This document shows, in pieces, positions 54,717 through 64,000 of a stretch of 64,000 nt of DNA. This DNA comes from Auanema rhodensis (Eukaryota > Nematoda > Chromadorea > Rhabditida > Rhabditidae), in assembly GCA_964057225.1 (NCBI GenBank), contig OZ059898.1, positions 14,161,767 to 14,225,766 of the forward strand. Reading direction: 5' to 3'. The notes beneath the pieces are model-generated. The model was not told the origin of the DNA. It saw only the letters and a program-made list of their open reading frames with translations, and did no database searches. Numbering within the stretch: position 1 is the first letter of the stretch; each line of letters opens with the position of its first letter. The position numbers and the translations under genes are program-made.

Positions 54717-57105
54717 ATACATATATAATTATCAAATGTTGTTTCTCGGACAGCATTTTGTCTAAATGACTTATATTTTAACTGAAAATGTGACTTAACT
54801 ATCCGAAAATCGGTTATTTTTTAAAAATGACAAAAATTTTCCTTTTTTTCGATACAGAAGGGGGGGGAGATGCTAAGAGAAGCAGGTGGTGATCCGCGCA
54901 TCTCTGACCATAAGTTCCCGATGAGTGGAATCTTGCATGGGCCGAATTCCAGGTACATGGCCCCTTTCACCTTCCGACGGACCCGGAAACCGATTCCCCA
55001 ATCAACAACGTAGGGTGTTCAATTGGCACGGAAAGTCCGTTCCCATGTAAAGACTGTCAAGACCCTGTAAGCATTTGTCGACGGGAAGTACTATGCTTTT
55101 GTCATCCACGTTTGCTATACCATTGTTCAGGAGGAGCATACTCGAGTCGAGTGTCAAGTGAGCCAAGTTGGCACCCATTTGGTCTGATTCAATCACATTT
55201 CAAGCATATTGAAAGTTGTGCTTATTGTGATTTAAATAGACTGAAAACTTCTTGTATTTTACTCGAGATGTAGATTCTGCTTTCAATTCCTTGACGAGCT
55301 CTTCGATGTCAAGGTTAGTTAGCGGAGAGAGGTCTATCCGGAATTTCATCATTTAATAGAATTTATATGTTTAAAATTGGCTCAAAATACAGAAAATTAG
55401 GAAACGTGGGTACTGTGCAAAATGGGCTAATAAAAAAAATGTCATTTGAGCAAAATGCTGTCCCCGAAAAACAACATTTGATGTACTACTTATATGGTTA
55501 TTTCACAATAACTAAGCTAAAAGTTCAAATTTCCATAAAAAATAGATGAATAGAGATAGATAGATTGATATAAAATTAAGTACATTTGTTATTATATGAA
55601 TTATTTTATTTATAACATCAAGTTTTAGTACATAAAGTGACATCACTTGCGGATGAACGTGCCCTTTCACGTGAAATAGGTTTTCAAACACACGTGTACT
55701 TTCACGTAACCTTTTCAACTTTTCCTGTTTAAAGTTTTGTGGCTAATGCTTATAAAGAACTAGAATAGTATTGAGAGTTAGAAGATAATTTGATTTTTCA
55801 ACTCAAATTAACAGAATGTCACACCAACCAGTCGTACTCAATCTATTAAGGGGACAGTAAATGGGCAAAACAATCAAGAAAATTACATTTTCTATTTGAA
55901 ACTTCTCACAAGCAGCTATTACTTTTCGTTTTTCTTTCTTTTTTATTCAATAATAGATGGATTATTACCTTGAATTTGGAATCAACATTGCCTAATGTAT
56001 GTAAATGCTGAGTAGATGGATCTATCTGACACTGATAACAGTTAGCGAACATTGCTCGCTTTTTTCGAAGTCGATTATGCTGAAATGGGTTGAAATCATT
56101 AATGAGAATCTGAGCTGTGATTAGTGAAATAAGAGATGTTTTAACCTTCTCTTTGTTTTCAGCTTCACTACTATCTTCATCGTCTTGCTCTATAATATTA
56201 GCAGAATGCTCGCCATCGTTGTCTGATTTGGCATGAACACATCGAAGTGGCAGCATTGGATGTGCTGGATGTAACTTTGTTCTTTGATTATTACGATAAG
56301 CTCGTGAATACGAGTAACTTTCCATAATTAACTTCTAAAGAAAGGAGCAAATGATTGTTAATTCTCTGTTTCGATGGCTTAGCACTTGATCTGATCTGGC
56401 TGCTATTAAATCCAGTGTTGCAAGCTCATCAGTGAGATGTGGCAATTTGGCATGTGTTTTCCCAAGCTTCTTCAGTTCCACTTTTGAGACTGAAGACAAG
56501 ACCTGCCTGTTCCATTCTCTGCAAAAAGAAACAATAATAAGATGGAAGTTCCAAAGATTAATATGACATATAGAAAAGAATACACGTTTAAGAAGAATTA
56601 TTTTAACTTATTTAGTTAATTCTCACTTAACTAATCATTTTATTAAACTTATAGTTAGCTTATTACCAAGAACAACGTAGTAATAACACAAACCTTGTAC
56701 ATACTACAAGACTAGCGGGACATGATTTCAGATGTTTTCCCTGTAAATGTCGACGAAGTTTTCTATCACAGCCATAATTTGAATTTATACAAGGCAGAAT
56801 AACCTGAAATCTTTACGTTTCCTCATATTCTTAGTCAAATCTCAAATATTGGAACTACTTTTGGGCAAATATTCTCGAGATGATCATCTAGTTTACACTC
56901 ATGTAATCTTACTCCACATTCTGGACAATGTTGAAGCTGAAAATTAAAAAAAAATCCAAATTATTTGAATGATTATCGGATGAAACGTTCTGTAACTTTT
57001 ATTCGCATAAACTTGACGAACCTCACATCTATCAAGTTGGCAGTTTGCAGAAAAACAAGTTGAACAATGCTCTATATGATAATCATTGTTAGAATAAAGT
57101 GACAT
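53114..57105 (-). CDS. FBXO30/FBXO40-like F-box protein with TRAF-type zinc fingers
   Basis: Fourteen minus-strand exons: 57105-57022, 56936-56859, 56803-56694, 56518-56386, 56334-55969, 54557-54492, 54421-54333, 54201-54150, 54037-53924, 53848-53747, 53696-53644, 53560-53464, 53418-53278, 53233-53114. They give about 534 residues. The N-terminus has the Cys/His spacing of the family's TRAF-type zinc finger (HCPECGVRLHECKLDDHLE, CINSNYGC, CPASLVVC, then EWNR). The middle has VFRRDEYADHQ and CPNWSRGCSFTCSRLKP, both family signatures. A divergent F-box follows (ISCQSLDSILKYLPSNSVRS). The C-terminal part keeps the W...EWKPAHELGDHLSNCDY block. These proteins are substrate receptors of SCF ubiquitin ligases. 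A 66-nt in-frame piece of exon 5 (56164-56099) has splice-like ends and may be an intron. Donor GTTCGT (exon 1), donor GTGCTA (exon 4) and the exon 9/10 junction are less certain. Confidence 0.82.
54873..55352 (-). pseudogene. Intronic 160-codon frame interrupted by two TGA codons
   Basis: Inside the 1.4-kb intron 5 of the F-box gene, on the same strand, a GC-richer block reads in one frame from ATG at 55350-55352 to TAG at 54873-54875. It is broken only by TGA at 55200-55202 and 55017-55015. Pieces include MMKFRIDLSPLTNLDIEELV, ANLAHLTLDSSMLLLNNG, KCLQGLDSLYMGTDFPCQ and GNRFPGPSEGERGHVPGI. I recognise no family. A decayed inserted gene or element fragment (CGA to TGA changes would explain both stops) is the simplest reading. 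Stop-codon recoding is possible but unsupported. Confidence 0.45.
55665..55676. repeat. TTTCACGTGAAA palindrome
   Basis: A perfect 12-nt palindrome with an E-box core in intron 5 of the F-box gene. CACGTGTAC and TTTCACGTAA follow within 35 nt, so several CACGT copies cluster here. Confidence 0.75.
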
Positions 57106-57473
57106 TTATTAAATAATATTTTCTGTAATAATCTGATTGAAACATATTAGTAGAATTGAATAGCAATATACTTAAACGACGAAACAAAAGAGAACATTCT
57201 TCCTCTCTCACCTCTTCTTCAAGAGCTGATAATCAATAATACATCGATCGGCTAGAGCTAACAAGCGATGGCAAGCAAGCTATCGTTTTAAGCTCAATTT
57301 GTGGTATAATCTATTTATTTTATTAATAGAATAAGCTATATTTACTATAAAACTTATTGAATACAAGTGATATAATTGGATAGAATTCTTGTTAACATCA
57401 ATGATATAAACGTGCATATATATTGAGATCTGCTAAATCCTTTTAAGATAATCCTAATAAATAATTTTAGTTT
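57106..57473. other. Spacer between FPGS and the F-box gene
   Basis: A 368-nt AT-rich gap between two same-strand genes. No gene seen. It is somewhat longer than a typical nematode operon spacer, but short enough to hold only a compact promoter or an SL2-type trans-splice site. Confidence 0.45.
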
Positions 57474-59658
57474 TTAGGAAGCTTCTGATGTTATGAGTGA
57501 TAGTACTCCTCCAACAAGATGAAGACTTCCTGTAACTAATACATCTAGTTCATCGACTTTCGATCGTTCATCCAGCCATTGAACCAATGATGACACACAG
57601 TCAAATATCTGGTTTTCCTTTAAAAATATAAAATAATGAAATGAACTATGTTAAACATCTGAAAAACTCACTTTGTTTCCATTTTCCTTCCAGATTTCAG
57701 CACAAAGTTGGCTTCTTGCCAACTGATCTTCAGTGGATTGATTATAATTCGATATATCAGAACACTTATCTTGTGATAATTTAACAATTGTTGGAGAAAA
57801 TAAGGCGACATCGAAAGAATGAATCTGAAAATATAGAATTATATGATTCATCATACATTCTATTCAAAACTCACATTCAGGAATGAAAGTAAAGTGGAGG
57901 GATTACGATCAGCTGTACATTGAAAAACCAAAATCTTAGGTCTATTACGGTTTTTCACGGCTCCTCCAAACCATTGAGAGCACATCTTCAAGAATTAGCA
58001 GTAATTCACATGAAAACTCTATTCAAAACTGACTTCCATACTCTTTGGAGTGTGAGCTCCATCTAGGAAATAGCGAATTCTCGGCGTATCTACAATCTGA
58101 CTTCGTCCAGGCCAGCGACATGTTTGGATTGCATTCGTCAACGTTTCAGGTACTGTGAATGGTTCCCCACGATTCCATGGTTTTTCAGCACAATCTTTGA
58201 AAACCTTTTCTGAAAATTTGAGAGAATTTCTTCAGAAATTGCAATGTTGCCATCATACAGAAGCAATAAGTAATAAGTCGAGCATTCACCTTCAAGTTTT
58301 TGGTTCTTAATCCATTCTCTTACAACTTGTAAAGCAAGAGCTACATTAACTTTTTGATGAATTCCATCAATTCCAGCACAAACTTCCTTTGTCGGCCAAG
58401 TATACTGCGAGAATTGAGGAGCTACCGTAATTTCTGTCTTGAAAGAAGATAATATATGAAAATGATATTCAATGAATGAAAGTACCTGGCATTCTCGAGC
58501 TCGATTAACCATAACATCCATTGATTCGGAAGTAGATAAAGTAGCAAAACAAGGTGAAAAGGCCTTACAAATTCCAGCCTATATAGTGAGGATCTTGTTG
58601 ATATAGAACGATAGTTAGTACGAACCTTATGCCAAGCTATTTCTGGCAATGTTGAACCTAACAACGATGTATGATCTATATCGAGCGTAGTTATTCCACA
58701 AGCTACCGGCTTTCTAATATGAAACAAATGTTATTCGCGCAAACATTCAATAGAAAAGCTTACTGGATGACGTTGGTGCAGTCATATGTTCCACCAATTC
58801 CTACTTCAATTATAGCAACATCAACCTTTTCTTCCAAAAATACGTGAAAAGCCATCAAAGTCAAAAACTTGAAATAAGCTGGCATAGCTACATCCTTATC
58901 CACACTCTTGAAACAGAATTTTGGGTCTAACAAAGATCAGAAAATCTAACCAATGTGTCATAAATGGCAAAGAAGTGTTTTGCAAAAACTTCTTCTCCGA
59001 TTGGTTTGGAATTGATACGAATTCGTTCTCTTGCATGAATCAAGTGCGGAGACCTAAGAATGAACTTTTTGAACTCAGGTCACCGTAAACTCTAAATCTC
59101 ACGTATATAAGCCAGTTTTCAAACCTAAGCTTCGAAGCATTGATTCTACAAAAGCACAAGTTGAACCTTTTCCTTTGGTTCCACTGATATGGATAACATT
59201 TAAGCCGTCAATATCCTCTACCTGCGAAGTTTGATCGAGTATAAGAAGGAAATTCCTCAAACAGTACCGTAATTCCACATTTTCGAAGATGAGCTATTGT
59301 CTGTGGAACATTATGCTCCTGAAGACTTGTCCTATTCCCTCGCATTTTCTGAATTGTCATGGCATTTGATTGCAAGGAATTCAACCCCATGATAGCTGCC
59401 TGAACAAGAAAGAAACTTGATAGTAACTAGGAGAAGAACAACTGTATGGCCCACCTGGTAATGAGTAGCAGGAGCTTTTTCGGACATAGTTGTAGTTGAG
59501 GTTGATGACGGAGTAGAGTATTGTTGCGTCATTTGACAATAAATCGTCGACAACGAAGAAGAAGAAGAAATAGATGTGTTTCTCCCGCAAATGGACAGGA
59601 AGTCCCGATGATATTGGGTTGAAAAGCGTATCAATCGATTAACGACACGAAATGTCAT
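57474..59658 (-). CDS. FPGS: Folylpolyglutamate synthase
   Basis: Twelve minus-strand exons: 59658-59455, 59399-59268, 59221-59103, 59053-58951, 58906-58764, 58713-58626, 58578-58486, 58437-58290, 58209-58034, 57985-57875, 57824-57672, 57617-57474. All junctions keep frame and give about 537 residues. The enzyme adds gamma-linked glutamates to folates using ATP, which retains them in cytosol and mitochondria. Visible family hallmarks are the P-loop ISGTKGKGSTCAF (about 125-137), TSPHLIHARERI, GIGGTYDCTNV, HTSLLGSTLPEIAWHKAGIC, CRWPGRSQ with FLDGAHTPKSME (ATP and substrate site), and the C-terminal VTGSLHLVGGVL. The first 40 or so residues are Arg-rich and free of acidic residues except one Asp (FRVVNRLIRFSTQYHRDF), as in a mitochondrial presequence. 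Met codons near residues 43 and 58 could start a cytosolic form, as known for mammalian FPGS. Confidence 0.93.
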
Positions 59659-60142
59659 GAATCGTTCAATCGTTCAAAGGTTTTCAGAAAAAAAGAGTAT
59701 AAGAAATAGAGAAATATACAAGTCTTCTTACTATCAAAGATTTCCCTTTCTTTGCTTTTTCCAAGCGTGAAAAAAGTGTTGAAATTGGGAAATGAAGAAG
59801 AAAAATTAATTTTTTTGAGTACTTTCGTCAACTATTCTGTGTAAGAAAAGACAAGAGACATAATAATCTGAAACTATCTATATTTGGTATTGTATGTGTA
59901 TGTAAAGAGATAATAAATGATTGCAACAATACAAAATGATAAGATCAATAAGTATATAATGGGTTATTAACAACAATTTTCATTAAAACCAAAACAATAA
60001 AAGAGAAATAACTATATTTAAACAATTTTTTAATATTAATAACAATTTCATAATTATCACAAATCTTGGAATTACATCTGTTTTTTGAAAATCATTAAAT
60101 CAATCCTATTTCAAGTTACATCATTTTCAATCACTTCATAAC
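59659..60142. other. Spacer between Mpv17-like gene and FPGS
   Basis: A 484-nt AT-rich gap; nothing gene-like seen. It should carry the 3' UTR of the Mpv17-like gene and the 5' region of FPGS. Confidence 0.45.
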
Positions 60143-60876
60143 TTATGGAATAACAGCTTCTATTTTCCTTTGAGTCTTGTATGACAAATAGGAATTCCAG
60201 AAGAAAGCTACCATTTGAATGACAATAACTCTCATGTTCAAAGGTACTAAGTAGAAATTGCAAAGTTGAACTAATGGCCATACCTGGAAAATGATAATTT
60301 TTCTTAAGTTTAAGCCGTTTTCTAAGTCTAGCTTACCATTAAACTTGAAGTATAAATAGTGGGCCAATCCCGTTTCATCATGGAGAATGAATCTGAAGGA
60401 CTAAAGCCTTCCAATAGTCTCAGATTAAGGAGTATTAATCCATTAAAAAAAGGAGAAAAGGTTGTCTAAAAAATTCTTTTGAAAAGAAATAATTCTGAAA
60501 TTAATTACTTGATCAACAAGAAGCCGTTTTAGTGGTAAGAGTTTTGGACTTCCAGCACGAATTCGTTCTAAAAGTATAAACCATCTATTCAAACAAGGAG
60601 CCTAAAAGGGATTGTAAATTATTTAAAACTTCTCAAAAACCTTACTATGAAACATGAAGACAGAAGAAAGAATCGTCCTGTTCTTAATATATCGAACGTG
60701 TTGGCATCCCTTTTCTCAAAAACAATTTGACTAACTGCATCACCAGCACCAGATATTGCTCCTAAGCATAGCATAAAGTTAAAGTTCTAGGAAATGAAGC
60801 TTAACAAACCCGAAGCTACCATTTGAGTTAAAAGAGGATGCCGGTTCAAAGCTGTTTTAAAAGTCCTAAGAATCAT
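60143..60876 (-). CDS. Mpv17/PMP22 family membrane protein
   Basis: Five minus-strand exons (60876-60810, 60761-60646, 60601-60509, 60465-60337, 60283-60143) encode 181 residues, the normal family length. The N-terminus [20 protein letters not shown] and SQIVFE match the family's opening helix. [22 protein letters not shown] and [14 protein letters not shown] are conserved blocks. The end, [20 protein letters not shown] and then [12 protein letters not shown], is the family signature. Proteins of this family are four-helix membrane channels of the inner mitochondrial membrane (MPV17) or peroxisome (PXMP2). The sequence fits the mitochondrial MPV17 type somewhat better, but location is not certain. 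In human cells MPV17 supports mitochondrial DNA maintenance. It is transcribed toward FPGS. Confidence 0.92.
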
Positions 60877-61719
60877 TTCTGTAATATATAACAATATTAA
60901 CTACTTGTAACTAAGAAACTGTCATAGTAAATCAACAAATAGACATCTTTTACAGAGAATAAAATCAATAAAGAAAGTATTTCATATGAAAAACCAAAAC
61001 AAAAGCTATTCAAAATAATATAAATAGCTATATAAAACACACCAATAGTTTCAAATGAACATCTCTTTCAACTTCTAATTATAATATAAACTAAAACATA
61101 ACGATTTATATTTATTTGTTATTATAAATATTAATATTTATAATTATTTAAACATAATTTTAAAAATAATGAGAAACTATGGAAAAACGCTAAACAACTG
61201 CTCAAGATTCATCAAGAAGGTCAATTGAACTATTCTTTCTTCGCATTTGTCGGTCGCATTAATGGATAATATGTCTTTATATTTATTTAATTCTGTTACA
61301 AACTTTATTTTTTTTGAATATTCTTTGAGTGTTCTTCGAACGATACTCGCTAGTATCATTTACTATTGAACTATATTTAATACTCGAAAAATTAATACAA
61401 AATACAATTTAATAAATAAAGTAGTAGGACTATTTGAACTTATCTTCTTGAACTTAAAGTATTCTGTTTCGTTAGTAACAATATAATTCATAAATATTAC
61501 AATATTAACGAAATGTTGAATGCTTTTGGAATAATTTTGATTGCTATATGAATGCTTTAGAGGTAACTGCTGTCTAATTTTATCCTTTTTTGTCTTCATA
61601 AATGTCAGGCACATTCAAATTGTAAACGGATTCCGAAATATTCACGATGGTAACGTCAAGAATGCGTAAGATATACTTCGAAGATAAACAGAAGAATTTT
61701 ATTGAAATATTAATAGAAA
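60877..61719. other. Spacer between zinc transporter and Mpv17-like gene
   Basis: About 840 nt of AT-rich sequence. Short minus-strand frames at 61177-61359 and 61363-61614 have low-information composition and no motif. No gene called. Confidence 0.45.
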
Positions 61720-63452
61720 CTATTTTGGAACATCACATCGACCACATTCGCTACGATCTGGTGTAAAATCTTCAATTTGAATTGTACATTCATGAACGTT
61801 ATAAGAATTCTGCAACATGCTTCTTGTATTTTTCAAGACGCTTTGATATGATGTAGGATCATCAACTTCCAAATGAACTGATACAGCAAGCTGAAAGAGA
61901 ATTGTGTTTGACATATCTTGCAGAACTTGATGAACAAACCTTATCCATGGTTAATGCCCATATACGTAAATCATGAACTTTCCTCACTCCTTCAATATTT
62001 TCTAAGGATTCAAATACTTTCGTGAAATCTATGTTACTTGGTCGACCTTAATTTGAAAGTTTTTTAAACAAAAAAGTTTCAGTTAACCTTCAAGCAAAAC
62101 AACCATAGCATCACGCAAAATATATACCGTTGTACAAAGAACGATCACAGAGAAAATCAATGTACAAATTGGATCGACAATTCCCCAGCCTTCCTAAAAA
62201 AGGAAATATAAAATAAATTATTATATGACATACGTTGAAATATATTAAAAGAGCTGCTATTAACACACCAATACTCTGAATCAGATCGCCTATGACGTGA
62301 ACAAATGCTGCTCGAACATTAATATTTTGAGCATTCTCACCTGAAATTATTGAAAATCGTAAGCATATGTTAAATGAATTGAAATGAAAAAACTTTTTTT
62401 TCTTCCTCTTTCTGCTATTTACTTTGAAAAGGTGTTCGTTTATGAGTTATTCACAATTGCATCATGTGAGTTTTGATTGAATAAACATATAAGAATTCAA
62501 AATTACAAAATTATTAATAATGCAAACATTTTGCATACAGCTTATAACATATCTACTACTCATTTCTTATATTTTTGAGCTTGTTATAATGTTCAAACAT
62601 TACCGCCTGATCCCTCTTCAGCTTCATGTGAATGAGATTTAGCTGATGAACCATGTGAATGACCATGTGATGATCCACCATGAGAATGTGTATGTCCACC
62701 AAAATACAGTAAAGCACCCATACTAAATTAAAGAATTAAATTAAAGATAAAAGAATGTAAAAATAATTTTATACATTAAATTGACTAAGACACCTAATCC
62801 AGCAGTTATAGCCATAATCGGAGCATCAACCTGAACATAAGATGATTATAAGCTGCAAGACCAGAGATTGATCATACCTCATATTCTTGGCTGATTATTC
62901 GGAAAATAGCCATTATAACAAGTATACCAGTTACAATCCAAATGAGGAATACTGAGAAAAATGCACCGAGAACTTCTGCAATATTCGAATTCTTTTATAA
63001 TTTGGAAAATAATTTGAGTTTACCTGCTCGATGAAATCCGAAACTCATTTTCTGGGAAGGCTTTCTTCCAGCTATATATAAAGAAAATAATGATATAAGC
63101 ATAGAAGCAAAGTCAGTGAGCTGGAATATGCTAGGTTTACAAGAAATTTCTTTTCAACTTACTAGGTGAGCAGCATCTGTCACAATAGCTAAAGAATTGG
63201 CTAAAAATCCTCCTACAACTTCACAAGCCATGAAAATCAGGCAAATAATTACAGAAATCCATAACACTCTTTTAGCTTAAATACATCAGATTTGAATATT
63301 TTATAGTAAACTTGAAGATAAGTTGTTATCATGCTTTACTCAGCTTCAAGCACATACCTCGAGCATTACTAGCATTCTTGGAATGTTCATCCAATACATC
63401 ATCATGACAATGAAATTGATCTCTGTTAATGACACTGTCATATACATTTACT
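61720..63452 (-). CDS. cdf-2: ZnT/CDF zinc transporter, 5' end missing
   Basis: Ten minus-strand exons in view: 63452-63358, 63275-63163, 63120-63024, 62975-62878, 62830-62775, 62722-62604, 62340-62234, 62193-62088, 62046-61940, 61890-61720. They encode the last 355 residues. The first exon seen opens in phase 2 with no start codon, and none fits in the last 550 nt, so the N-terminus lies outside the window. Zinc-site residues are present: TDAAHLLTDFASM in helix 2 and [12 protein letters not shown] in helix 5. A His-rich loop ([17 protein letters not shown]) lies between helices 4 and 5, and a C-terminal cytosolic domain ([16 protein letters not shown]) ends in CGRC. It belongs to the SLC30A2/3/8 group, which moves zinc out of the cytosol into vesicles. 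C. elegans CDF-2, found on gut lysosome-related organelles, is the likely relative; TTM-1 is the alternative. Confidence 0.9.
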
Positions 63453-64000
63453 CTGAAAATAAGATAAAAGAAAAGTTTTATTTGAAAAATATTTTTATTT
63501 TTTCTCCAAAAATAGACATCAACCAGTTATTTGAATTACAAATCTAATTGAATGAGATTGCTGATTTTTATAGAAATATGTTGATGTGTTTTCAATCTTT
63601 TAAAATCGGAATATATCAAAGAAAATTATTTTTTTTTCAGAAAATAAAAAAAGTGTTGAAATCTTTATGTTGAATTTCCTTATCAAAATTGTAAAATATA
63701 TCATTTTCTTTGTGAAAATTTGATTTTTATTGGACAAAATGTTGAGTATTTTAAATAATTGAAGCACATTTGTATTCTCAAATCTATATAGATAGAATAG
63801 TTTTTTTTTTTTTGAAACAAAAAGTTGTAAGAATGGCTTAGAACAATTAAAGCTGAACTAAGCTCAATATGCATATGAAACAGTGCAATCAAAGAGTTCA
63901 AGTAAGCTTTGAGAAAGAACTTGATCAAAAAGCAAAAATCTTCATTTAAATCGAAATAATTTGAATGAAAATAGTTTTAAAAAAAAGTTTTGAAATAATA
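63453..64000. other. AT-rich end of window
   Basis: Probably intron or promoter of the zinc transporter. No exon that could supply its start was found here. Confidence 0.45.

Overview
The window looks like nuclear DNA of a nematode, probably a chromadorean. Three things point there: an AT-rich background with many short introns (about 42-110 nt) ending in TTTTCAG or TATAG; pyrimidine-AG sites just before several start codons, which suit spliced-leader trans-splicing; and nematode-type families (a reduced patched-related protein, an Srv-like chemoreceptor, an orcokinin/NLP-14 precursor, an integrin-beta-like protein without the betaI domain). From memory, nlp-14, cdf-2, an Mpv17 gene and an integrin-beta-like gene are all X-linked in C. 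elegans, so the segment may match the X. This was not tested. The species cannot be named.

Layout. 1.6-5.0 kb (+): integrin-beta-like protein with PSI, hybrid and I-EGF parts and a GPI-type tail. 6.3-7.0 kb (-): two weakly supported exons of an unidentified gene. 9.8-13.9 kb (+): 22-exon patched-related (PTR) protein with lost RND proton-relay residues. 15.1-19.1 kb (-): interleukin-17-receptor-like protein with a SEFIR domain. 24.9-27.7 kb (-): orcokinin precursor built from 45-nt exon modules, with one decayed module in an intron. 27.7-44.4 kb: a gene-poor stretch rich in GA/CT repeats, with a few isolated exon-like islands. 44.4-48.2 kb (+): Srv-like GPCR whose first intron holds two antisense mini-genes derived from a mariner-type transposase helix-turn-helix. 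48.9-50.6 kb (-): small secreted peptide precursor. 53.1-63.5 kb (-): a compact same-strand block with an FBXO30/40-like F-box protein, folylpolyglutamate synthase, an Mpv17/PMP22 protein and a ZnT/CDF zinc transporter cut by the window edge.

The genes do not form one pathway. Several are neural or sensory (NLP-14, GPCR, IL-17 receptor, small peptide), and the right-hand block is housekeeping (folate retention, mitochondrial membrane, zinc, ubiquitin ligation). The FBXO, FPGS and Mpv17 genes are 369-485 nt apart in one orientation, so an operon is possible but unproven.

Most noncoding DNA holds long (GA)n/(CT)n arrays and scattered G/C homopolymers. The observations most worth checking are the twin exapted transposase domains, a 160-codon intronic frame broken only by two TGA codons, the RND-dead PTR, the betaI-less integrin-like protein and the decayed orcokinin exon. 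All exon models were made by eye from reading frame and splice sites.
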